From positions 992,001 through 1,056,000 of the forward strand of contig NZ_WHLY01000002.1 of assembly GCF_009296315.1 (NCBI RefSeq): a stretch of DNA of 64,000 bases, in the 5' to 3' direction. Each line of letters starts with the position of its first letter. The first letter of the stretch is position 1. Below, piece after piece: positions 17,770 through 25,555 of this stretch. Position numbers and translations under genes: made by a program. The notes beneath the pieces are model-generated. The model had not been told where the DNA came from. It ran no database searches and saw only the letters and a program-made list of their open reading frames with translations. Source of the stretch: Salmonirosea aquatica. Its GTDB lineage: Bacteria > Bacteroidota > Bacteroidia > Cytophagales > Spirosomataceae.

Positions 17770-19290
17770 CTACCGTCGGCCGTGCCGGACTATTTTTTGA
17801 AATAGTTCTTTAGGATTGAAGGGCTTAGTCAGAAAATCGTTCATACCAACCTGAAAGGCAATGTCCTGATTGCTCAACGACGACGACGCGGTGAGTGCAA
17901 TAATAGGAATTTCAGTATCCAGCAGCCGAATATTTCTGGTCGTTTCGTACCCATCCATTACCGGCATCTGGATATCCATCAAAATGAGGTCATATTTTTG
18001 GGGCGTAAACTTGTCAAGCGCGATCTGCCCGTTTTCGGCTACATCCACCTCTACATTCCACCGTTCCAAAAACCGACAGGCTACCTTGACATTCATGGGG
18101 TAATCTTCCACCAGCAGAATCCTCAGGCCTTTCAGGGTATGTTCGTTCAGGATGTGGTTTGAAGTATCCTCCTTCCGTAATTGTTGCTCGCCTCCCAGCT
18201 CCAGCTCAAGGTCAAAATAAAACTTCGATCCCTTGCCAGGTTCGCTTTCAAGCTTAATTTCGCTGCCAAACAACTCAAGCAACTTTTTGGTGATGACCAG
18301 GCCTAGCCCCGTCCCCCCAAACTCCCGTGTGGTTTGCGAGTTGGCTTGGGTAAAGTGGTCAAAGATCATCCCCTGCTTATCCTTGGGGATACCAATTCCC
18401 GTATCAGCCACCGAAATTTCCAGGAAAACTTTTGTATCCGTTTTCTTCTGTACTGATAGCTCGATGGCGATACTTCCTTTACGGGTAAATTTCACGGCAT
18501 TGGAAACCAGATTGGATATGACCTGCCCTAACCGAAGCACGTCCCCCATCACCATTTGGGGTACTTCGTCGTCAATCATGAGCTTGATCTTGTTCTCTTT
18601 TTCCTCGGCCTTTACCTGATTGGCCTTTTTGATATTGGATATCAGTTGCTTAATATCAAAAGGTACCTTCTCCAGCTCTATTTTGCCAGCTTCAATCTTG
18701 CTGAAGTCCAGAATGTCATTGATCAGCAAATGCAGGTTATCAGAAGAAAACTGTAAGATCCGTAGGTTCTCAGCCATTTTTTCCGATACTTCCTCTTGTT
18801 GCATCAGGTAGGTCAGCCCGACGATTGCATTCAGGGGAGTCCGAATCTCATGGCTCATCATGGATAAAAACTCCGACTTCGCCTGGGTGGCGTGTTCAGC
18901 CACTTCCTTTGCCGCCCGCAATTGATCCTCTATTTCTTTGCGGTTGTCGATCTGGATTTGCAACACATCGACCAACCCTATCAGATTATTAGGATCCAGC
19001 GATTTATCCGATATATCCCCTTTTATTTCCAGGGAATAGATCGCCTCGATCAGCTTTTCGACCGAAAGTTTGCGCTGGGCAATTTCCTCCGTTAGCTTTT
19101 GATTGATTGTAGCATATTCCTTCTCGTTCAGTTTGGAAGAATGTTCAAATAATTCTTTATCCCGCTCGAAGTTCAGATAGGAATCGTTCACCACTTTTAT
19201 GAACTTCTGTAGGTCGGTTTGATGGAGAGTTTCTTCATTCAGAAATTTGGAGATTTGCTTGGTAAGCAATGGGTGGGAATTAGGTGCCAT
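17770..19290 (-). CDS. Soluble hybrid histidine kinase with C-terminal receiver
   Basis: A 506-residue cytoplasmic hybrid kinase with no membrane segment. After a coiled-coil N-terminus comes the HisKA domain with phospho-acceptor His147 (SMMSHEIRTPLN). The ATP-binding domain follows with an N box (NLVSNAVKFT), DTGIGIP and GGTGLGL. The receiver has phospho-acceptor Asp439 (LILMDIQMPVMDG). Its ATG overlaps the stop of the FIST gene by one base (TAATG). The input is therefore probably supplied in trans by the FIST protein. No DNA-binding output is present. Confidence 0.93.
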   Translation of the reverse strand: MAPNSHPLLTKQISKFLNEETLHQTDLQKFIKVVNDSYLNFERDKELFEHSSKLNEKEYATINQKLTEEIAQRKLSVEKLIEAIYSLEIKGDISDKSLDPNNLIGLVDVLQIQIDNRKEIEDQLRAAKEVAEHATQAKSEFLSMMSHEIRTPLNAIVGLTYLMQQEEVSEKMAENLRILQFSSDNLHLLINDILDFSKIEAGKIELEKVPFDIKQLISNIKKANQVKAEEKENKIKLMIDDEVPQMVMGDVLRLGQVISNLVSNAVKFTRKGSIAIELSVQKKTDTKVFLEISVADTGIGIPKDKQGMIFDHFTQANSQTTREFGGTGLGLVITKKLLELFGSEIKLESEPGKGSKFYFDLELELGGEQQLRKEDTSNHILNEHTLKGLRILLVEDYPMNVKVACRFLERWNVEVDVAENGQIALDKFTPQKYDLILMDIQMPVMDGYETTRNIRLLDTEIPIIALTASSSLSNQDIAFQVGMNDFLTKPFNPKELFQKIVRHGRR

Positions 19291-20435
19291 TAAATTATAT
19301 TTTCTGAAAAAGTAGTGATGGTCATCGTTTGATTGTGAAGTTCGCTCGGTACGCCAGGATGCAGCTGAGAGATTTCCCCGTAGGAATAAAAACCCGTAAT
19401 CAAGGTATCGGAACCCAACACTTCCCGCACGGCCTCTACTTCTTCATCGGTACGTACCCCCAGGGCAAGTTTGCGGCCCACACAGCTTACCAGAAGCGCC
19501 AATTCGGCAGGATTTTCAAAAGTTTCGATGGCGCTCATAGCCGCCGAAGCCGAGGCATCGATCAGACGATCGAAATTCGCTTTCATAAACCTGACCCACG
19601 CCCCTTCGGGTATATCGCCGGCAAAGGTCATGCTCTTGGCGTCTTCATCGATCGACAGAATGGTGCGTACAACGGGCTCTGCTTCGGTACTGGTGCGCAT
19701 CGAGAGGGGAAAATGCAGGGCAGCGGCTGGTAATTCCTTGGCAAAACGGCCCAGATATTCCTTGTAAAGATCCAGAGCGGCTTTGTCATTGATGCTGTAC
19801 AGGATATTGTACTCTGAATTGGTTACCTGCCGTTCCGGACCAAACACATCCCATCCCCCGTAGGTACCATTTCCTACCTTCAGCTCTTTACCATATAGCC
19901 CAATTCCCACGACCCGTCCCGGTTCGGGATTCTGGTTCAAACCTACCAGGGTCTTTTCAAATCTCGCTTCATCCCCGGCCAAGCCCCCTGAAATCGGTAT
20001 GCTCGAGCTGATGTGCGAATTGAGAGAGGTTAGCAACGCACTGCCATTAACCCGTCCACCATCGGATATAATGAGCAGAGAAACCAAATCTTCCGCCCCC
20101 AGTTCCCGGCCTATCTTATCCCCAACCTCCCCACTTTCGTAGTGATTGTCAATGTTGAACTGCACCGTGCGGACCCGGCTCTTTTCAAACTGAATTGCCG
20201 TTACAATCACACTGTTATCGTACACCGAATTTTCGTAGATTTCTCCCGAGGTGGAGTTTATTACGATGTCGGCATGCGAATATTGTTCTCTCAAATGGTT
20301 ATATATTTCCAGACTCTCAAGACAGGTACGTTCTCCGAAGGCAAGTACGAGCTGGGCTTTGCTGGCTACAAAATCAGGCGTTTCGTTCAAGAACTTCCAG
20401 GTCGGTTCCTGATAAACAATCTGTTGAATTTTCAT
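19290..20435 (-). CDS. FIST-domain sensor protein
   Basis: A 381-residue protein with FIST_N (about residues 25-215; VSLLIISDGGRVNGSALL) and FIST_C (about 220-365; GVRTDEEVEAVREVLG, TGFYSYGEI). FIST domains are proposed small-ligand, possibly amino acid, sensors found with signalling proteins. It lacks its own output domain and is translationally coupled to the soluble hybrid kinase directly downstream, so the pair probably forms one sensory module. A TAATTTTG -7-like box on this strand lies at 20504-20511. Confidence 0.88.
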   Translation of the reverse strand: MKIQQIVYQEPTWKFLNETPDFVASKAQLVLAFGERTCLESLEIYNHLREQYSHADIVINSTSGEIYENSVYDNSVIVTAIQFEKSRVRTVQFNIDNHYESGEVGDKIGRELGAEDLVSLLIISDGGRVNGSALLTSLNSHISSSIPISGGLAGDEARFEKTLVGLNQNPEPGRVVGIGLYGKELKVGNGTYGGWDVFGPERQVTNSEYNILYSINDKAALDLYKEYLGRFAKELPAAALHFPLSMRTSTEAEPVVRTILSIDEDAKSMTFAGDIPEGAWVRFMKANFDRLIDASASAAMSAIETFENPAELALLVSCVGRKLALGVRTDEEVEAVREVLGSDTLITGFYSYGEISQLHPGVPSELHNQTMTITTFSENII

Positions 20436-20654
20436 ACTAAGGGCTGATCGCTGAAATGAAGGAAAAACTATTAGGAGAAGGCAACCTACTGACTGATAAG
20501 CAACAAAATTACAAATTACACCTATCCATCAGTGGACAAATATAATATAATAGCTACAAAAATTTGCTCATTGGGTACATTTGCGGAGTTTTTTTGTGAG
20601 GCTTGCACTACACCTCTTTTACCCGGCTAAAAATGAGGTTACTTCAAAAAGATA

Positions 20655-20689
20655 AGCGGGTAAACCTCATAGTACAGTAACCGCCCGCT
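20655..20689 (-). terminator. Possible terminator downstream of the NFACT gene
   Basis: AGCGGG (20655-20660) and CCCGCT (20684-20689) can pair across a 23-nt loop; on the minus strand a T-rich stretch (TATCTTTTTG) follows. It begins 10 bp past the NFACT stop. The loop is long, so the call is weak. Confidence 0.35.
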
Positions 20690-20698
20690 ATCGATGAC

Positions 20699-22273
20699 CT
20701 ACTCAGCCCTAGGCTCTACCATCACAACTTCCTCTTTTTCAACCAGCACCGATCCAGGTGGCAACCCTTTGGGTTTCCGAATGAATTTTTTGGGCGTCAC
20801 AATGACCGGACACAGGGTATCGGTGCGACGCTTGGAGTACCAGGCCGCTAACTGCGCCGCCCGCTCGATGACGGGCGCCGGGAATTTCTTACCCGCCTGG
20901 TACTTGACCACTACGTGAGAGCCCGTCACGTCCCGAGCGTGGAGCCATAAATCTTCTTTATGGGTATACTGCTGGGTGAGCAAATCATTGTTTTTGGCGT
21001 TCCGCCCCACCAATATCACAAAATTCTGGAATTCAACCCGCCGGAAAAGCTGTCCCTGATCCGTTCCGGCCTGTGCAGGCGCCAGGCCATTTTTTTTGGT
21101 ATAACTCCGTAACTCCCGCAGCTGATCCATGTGCTCGATGGCGGTGTAGTGTTCCCGAAGTCGGATCAATTCTTTCTCCCGCAAATCGAGATTTTCCTGC
21201 AATTTCTCGATTTCTATTCTCTCATTCTTGGCTTTACGGTAATACACCTCCGCGTTTTTTTGAGGCGAAAGGTCCTTTTTAAGTTTGATACTTACGGGTT
21301 TGTCGCGATAAAAATTGTGCAGTTCCACGCGCTCGGCCCGTTCAGGTACCTGATGCAGATTGGCCATCAGAATATGTCCCCACTCCTCATTTTTGCCTCC
21401 TTCTTCTAATTCTATCAGTTTCTGAAAAGAATTGGACAGGTAGTTTTCCGTTTGCTTTATGCGTTTCTGTAACATCCGCAGCCATTCCGCCCGCTCTTTC
21501 TCAATGCTACCTCGCCGGGCAAAGGCATGGTAAAAGCGATTCAACGCTTCGATCGGATCGGAAACCCGATCGCTTATTTTGCCAAGTGGTAATAAGGAAA
21601 GTGCAGGCAGGTGATGCAACTCGGTGAGGTAATACGCGGACGGATCAAGCAAAACCCGCAGGGTACCCTGAATGGCACTCCACTTTGCTTCGGAGCTTTC
21701 AAGGCTTGTTAGTTCTTGATGCAGGTACTCTTTTACCGCTTTGCCAAATGTAGGAAAAACAGGTTCGAACTGACTGTCGTTAGCCAGAAACGCTTCGTAG
21801 GATTGATCCAGCTTCCGATCCAGTTCTCCGATTTTCAAAGTAAGATCGCCACTGAGCTTATTATTGAAAACGTCCAGCACTTCGCCGTCTTGGCCAAAAT
21901 GCACAATATTGGAGCGATTCCCGAAGAGCTTGAAAACCAGAACTTCGCCATTGTCAAGGTAGAGGCCGATGGCCCGTTCATTGTCAAACACCCGGATGCG
22001 GAGTACCTTCCGATCATAGAGGTCTGTAAACAAATCCACACTATTGCGGCGTGCCCGGTCGAACTGCTCTGGAAAACTCAGGGTGGCGAAATCGGGGCGG
22101 AGGGTAGCTTTGAGAAAAAAAGGTTTGTAGAAGTTGTGCTTGCCACGGGCCTCGGCAAAAACCATAATCAGCTCGTCCTTTTCCTGACTGAAGGCTTCCA
22201 TAAAGCATTTTCCCCGTAACTCATCGTCAAGACGAGGGGCCAATTGCCGGAGGAAATAATAGTTTTGGTGCAT
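20699..22273 (-). CDS. NFACT protein, RqcH/Rqc2 homologue
   Basis: A 524-residue NFACT protein. The N-terminal NFACT-N fold (RQLAPRLDDELRG) is followed by a helix-hairpin and coiled-coil middle, then the C-terminal NFACT-R RNA-binding domain with ILVGRNAKNNDLLTQQY, KEDLWLHARDVTGSHVVV. Bacterial RqcH binds obstructed 50S subunits and directs alanine tailing for degradation. Old annotations call these fibronectin-binding proteins; no signal peptide is present here, favouring the ribosome role. It follows the MBL hydrolase gene on the same strand. Confidence 0.9.
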   Translation of the reverse strand: MHQNYYFLRQLAPRLDDELRGKCFMEAFSQEKDELIMVFAEARGKHNFYKPFFLKATLRPDFATLSFPEQFDRARRNSVDLFTDLYDRKVLRIRVFDNERAIGLYLDNGEVLVFKLFGNRSNIVHFGQDGEVLDVFNNKLSGDLTLKIGELDRKLDQSYEAFLANDSQFEPVFPTFGKAVKEYLHQELTSLESSEAKWSAIQGTLRVLLDPSAYYLTELHHLPALSLLPLGKISDRVSDPIEALNRFYHAFARRGSIEKERAEWLRMLQKRIKQTENYLSNSFQKLIELEEGGKNEEWGHILMANLHQVPERAERVELHNFYRDKPVSIKLKKDLSPQKNAEVYYRKAKNERIEIEKLQENLDLREKELIRLREHYTAIEHMDQLRELRSYTKKNGLAPAQAGTDQGQLFRRVEFQNFVILVGRNAKNNDLLTQQYTHKEDLWLHARDVTGSHVVVKYQAGKKFPAPVIERAAQLAAWYSKRRTDTLCPVIVTPKKFIRKPKGLPPGSVLVEKEEVVMVEPRAE

Positions 22274-22344
22274 GGAGGCGGGGTTGTTCAGTGGTTGAAA
22301 AGTTTAATCGGTTTTGTCCTGTTGACTCATCAAACACTTCAACC

Positions 22345-23106
22345 TTAAACAACAAGCTGCAATCCATCGTAGGCCACGTGCACATTAGGGGGGAGTTCGG
22401 CTTCCACGGCACCATGCAGGCCCATACGATGGCTAAGGTGGGTTAGATAGGCGGTAGGAATGTTCAGGCGATCGATAAGTGCCAGTGCCTGAGAGAGCGT
22501 AAAATGAGAAAGGTGCGACTCGCGCTGAAGGGCGTCCAGTACGAGTACCTGCGTTCCTGCCAGTTTTTTGAGTTCGGTTTCTGAGATGTAGTTGGCGTCG
22601 GTGATGTAAGCAAAATCGCCGATCCGATAGCCAAAAACCGGCAACTGGTGGTGCATGACCTCAATAGGAATAACGGGGGTACCTTCTACCTCGAAAGGCT
22701 CGTTCTCGATGTTGTGAAGCTGAAGACGGGGGGTACCCGGATAGCGATGCTCGGAAAAGGCGTACGAAAATTCGGCTTTGATCTGATTCAGAACCGACTG
22801 CCTTCCGTACAGAGGCATATCTTTTTGCTGCGAGAAATTGAACGCCCGCACATCATCGAGTCCGGCCGTATGGTCCTTGTGCTGATGAGTGAACAGCACT
22901 GCGTCCAGGTGCCGGACCCGCGCCCGGAGCATCTGCTGGCGGAAGTCAGGTCCGGTGTCAATCACGAACGATTTACCGTCTACCTCGATCCATACCGACA
23001 CCCGCAGTCGTTTGTCCCGGTAGTCAAGCGACCGGCAAACGACACAGTCGCAGGCGATAACGGGTACCCCCTGCGACGTGCCAGTGCCAAGAAACGTAAT
23101 GGTCAT
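22345..23106 (-). CDS. MBL-fold metallohydrolase (PhnP-like)
   Basis: A 253-residue metallo-beta-lactamase-fold enzyme of the PhnP-like phosphodiesterase group. The N-terminus MTITFLGTGTSQGVPVI is typical. The metal motif is THQHKDHTAGLDD; further ligands are likely in VMHHQ, ITDANYI and the C-terminal THLSHRMG. A CDCVVC cluster near residue 20 matches the extra zinc site seen in PhnP-type enzymes. The substrate is unknown. It starts 7 bp after the receiver gene, so both are probably co-transcribed. Confidence 0.87.
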   Translation of the reverse strand: MTITFLGTGTSQGVPVIACDCVVCRSLDYRDKRLRVSVWIEVDGKSFVIDTGPDFRQQMLRARVRHLDAVLFTHQHKDHTAGLDDVRAFNFSQQKDMPLYGRQSVLNQIKAEFSYAFSEHRYPGTPRLQLHNIENEPFEVEGTPVIPIEVMHHQLPVFGYRIGDFAYITDANYISETELKKLAGTQVLVLDALQRESHLSHFTLSQALALIDRLNIPTAYLTHLSHRMGLHGAVEAELPPNVHVAYDGLQLVV

Positions 23107-23113
23107 GGGGTTT

Positions 23114-23491
23114 TTATTCGGTCAGATTCGCCACTACTTCCACCAGACGGTCGAAGTTCAGAGGCTTCATCAGGGCATCGTTGAAACCTGCTTCTTTGAA
23201 GTCTTCGTCGGTGTAGTTTTTGGCATTACCGGTAATGGCCACAATGGGAGTTTTTGCTTTCTTAGGATCACCCAGTTCCCGGATTTGGCGGGCGCACTCC
23301 ATGCCATCCATAATGGGCATGTTGATATCGAGCAGAATAATATCGAAATTTTCCTTTTCGAGAAGTTGCAAAACCTGCTCGCCATTTTTGACGGCAGTAA
23401 TCTCGTAATTTTGGAATTCGAGTATTTTGCGGGCTAAGTTCTGGATTACCGAGCTATCTTCGGCGATCAGTACGCGTTTGGTGTACGACAT
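23114..23491 (-). CDS. Single-domain response regulator
   Basis: A 125-residue stand-alone receiver (CheY-like). The acidic pair ED is at residues 11-12, the phospho-acceptor Asp55 in IILLDINMPIMDG, the conserved Thr region in VAITGNAKN, and the Lys in LMKPLNF. There is no output domain, so it probably relays phosphate or regulates by protein contact. Kinases that could pair with it are encoded at 17.8-19.3 and 24.3-28 kb, but the direct link is inference. Confidence 0.93.
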   Translation of the reverse strand: MSYTKRVLIAEDSSVIQNLARKILEFQNYEITAVKNGEQVLQLLEKENFDIILLDINMPIMDGMECARQIRELGDPKKAKTPIVAITGNAKNYTDEDFKEAGFNDALMKPLNFDRLVEVVANLTE

Positions 23492-23706
23492 GGGGAGTTG
23501 TTCGGGTTGTTAATTAATTTGGCATGGTGAATTTAGGCATATTTCTAGCAAGAACGCAAAATTTCGCCGGAAGGAATACCGAATGATACCTGAGGTCCGA
23601 TGACTTTTGGAGGAGCGTTCCCTTGTAAAGTAGCACCTCGTGGGAATTATTTATTTGAATTTCAGACTTTTAATAGAACGAACTGCGTTCAACTACTTTT
23701 CAAAAA

Positions 23707-24318
23707 ATGAAAAAGGTACTTTTTGCCTGCCTTCTGACTGGCTTCGCCTTTATGGGTTGTATGGTGCGTGCTCAGGGCTTCGAACAAGAAATCAGGCAGC
23801 ATCGGGAAGCGTACAAAAATGAGTTTCTGACTACTGCCAACTCACCATTGGGTGCCCCTGATCTTGCGTACCTAAGATTTTACGAACCCGATTCCGGTTA
23901 CCGGCTTCGGGCAAAATTTGTCGCCACGCCCGCAAGCGAGCCCTTCGCGATGCTCACTTACAGCGGTCAGCGCAAGCAATACGTCAAATACGGCGAATTA
24001 CAATTTGAGTTGCAAGGCAAACGGGACACGCTCAGTGTCTATCAAAGCCTGGATTTGCGCCGCCTGCCCCAGTACCGCGATTATCTGTTTGTACCCTTCA
24101 AAGACCTGACCAATGGTGAAGGTACCTACGGCGGCGGGAGGTACCTCGATTTCACCATAAAAGATATTCAGGGGTCTACCAGCCTGCTCGATTTCAATAA
24201 AGCCTATAATCCCTATTGCGCCTACGCGGAAGGGTACAATTGTCCGATTCCGCCCCAGGAGAACCATTTGTCCGCCAGGATCGAAGCAGGCGAAATGAAT
24301 TTTGGAAAAGAGCACTGA
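23707..24318 (+). CDS. DUF1684 protein, secreted form
   Basis: A 203-residue paralogue of the protein at 11368-12024. It has an N-terminal signal peptide (KKVLFACLLTGFAFMGCMVR then AQ) and the family motifs GEGTYGGGRYLDF, LLDFNKAYNPYCAYAEGY, NCPIPPQENHLSARIEAGE. The Cys in FMGC is a poor lipobox match, so signal peptidase I cleavage after AQ is favoured. Function unknown. It stands alone on the plus strand between minus-strand signalling genes. Confidence 0.85.
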   Translation: MKKVLFACLLTGFAFMGCMVRAQGFEQEIRQHREAYKNEFLTTANSPLGAPDLAYLRFYEPDSGYRLRAKFVATPASEPFAMLTYSGQRKQYVKYGELQFELQGKRDTLSVYQSLDLRRLPQYRDYLFVPFKDLTNGEGTYGGGRYLDFTIKDIQGSTSLLDFNKAYNPYCAYAEGYNCPIPPQENHLSARIEAGEMNFGKEH

Positions 24319-24343
24319 GGGGATTTAGACCGGCAAAGCCCAC

Positions 24344-25555
24344 TTAAAGCCATTCATTCAGGCAATCCTTATAGCTTTCCAGGAATCTTCCATAAGCCAG
24401 TTGCAACTCGGGCAGCGCCTTAGCCAGGGTGCTGGTATCGTTGGTTTTCAGTCGGCCTTCGGCTTCGCGGGCAATTTCGGCTACCTGCATCACGCCTACC
24501 GTACCGGCACTGCCTTTGAGCGTATGCAGATGGCTCTTAACCGTAGCGATATCCTTCTGCTCGTAAGCAGTCAGGGATTCTCCAACTAATTCGTTCGATT
24601 CATTGACAAAATCGTCAAATACCGACATCACCAGCTCTTTGCCCCCTATTTGTTTGAGCTGATTTACAATATCCCGATCCAGCACGGGCAAGATCGTTTC
24701 CTGGGCCAGAGCGCGCTGTTTTTCACCCATAGGCCGGTCGCTGGACTTGCCGATCAGTTCCTGTACCTTGCCGATCAGATGCTGGGCCCGAATGGGTTTG
24801 GCCACGTAATCGTCCATGCCCTGATTCATGAAACGGTCACGGTCTTCTTTCATCGAATAGGCCGTCATGGCCACAATGGGTGGAAGACCTTTCGGGTACC
24901 TTTCATGAAGTTTCTGGGTAGTTTCAACACCATCCATGTCTGGCATCTGGATGTCCATAAAAATGATATCGTAATAGCCTTCAGCCGAAGAATATACTTG
25001 TTCAACTTTCTCGATTGCCTCAAAACCACTTTCGGCGGTATCCACCACGCAACCCGCTTTCTTAAGAATTTCACTGGCAACTTTCCGGTTCACGATATTG
25101 TCGTCCACCAGCAAAATGAACGGATGGTAGGATTCGAATACATTATCGATGAAGGCTTCTTCTTCATTTTCCACAACGGAGGCCGGGGCGATGGCGGTTT
25201 CCCGGGCCTCAAACGTAAACCAGAACATGCTCCCCTCGCCCGTATGGGATACCACGCCGATGTCGCCATTCATAAGGCGGCACAACTGCTGGGAAATCAC
25301 CAACCCCAGTCCCGTGCCGCCGTAGGATTTCTGCGACGAATTGTCCAACTGCGTGAAGGAGGTAAAAAGTCTTTTCTGATCCTCTTCCGAAATACCGATG
25401 CCGGAATCGTATACCTCCACTTTAATCAAATTCTTCTTGCCTGTCTTCCGAATCAGTTTCACTTCAATTTTCACCGCACCGTTTTCCGTAAACTTCAGCG
25501 CGTTGGAGGTCAGGTTAGACAATATCTGCAACAGGCGGGTCTGATCGGCAATCAC
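24344..25555 (-). CDS. C-terminal part of a frameshifted hybrid histidine kinase
   Basis: This 403-residue piece has the ATP-binding domain (NLTSNALKFT, DSGIGIS, GGTGLGL), a receiver with Asp201 (IIFMDIQMPDMDG) and a histidine phosphotransfer domain with His344 (HTLKGSAGT). It lacks a dimerisation/His domain of its own. The apparent start is GTG at 25553-25555, inside a region where the other frame's protein ends abnormally. Reading through the 4-base G run at 25571-25574 with one extra base joins PELPAYVIADQTRLLQ in one frame, a normal kinase linker. So this is almost certainly the 3' half of the gene that starts at 27951. Confidence 0.85.
   Translation of the reverse strand: MIADQTRLLQILSNLTSNALKFTENGAVKIEVKLIRKTGKKNLIKVEVYDSGIGISEEDQKRLFTSFTQLDNSSQKSYGGTGLGLVISQQLCRLMNGDIGVVSHTGEGSMFWFTFEARETAIAPASVVENEEEAFIDNVFESYHPFILLVDDNIVNRKVASEILKKAGCVVDTAESGFEAIEKVEQVYSSAEGYYDIIFMDIQMPDMDGVETTQKLHERYPKGLPPIVAMTAYSMKEDRDRFMNQGMDDYVAKPIRAQHLIGKVQELIGKSSDRPMGEKQRALAQETILPVLDRDIVNQLKQIGGKELVMSVFDDFVNESNELVGESLTAYEQKDIATVKSHLHTLKGSAGTVGVMQVAEIAREAEGRLKTNDTSTLAKALPELQLAYGRFLESYKDCLNEWL

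Noticed and set aside
25552-25555. Natural two-gene kinase with GTGA coupling
   Set aside because: The split falls inside the linker between His and ATP domains, and the out-of-frame text upstream of the GTG reads as normal kinase sequence.
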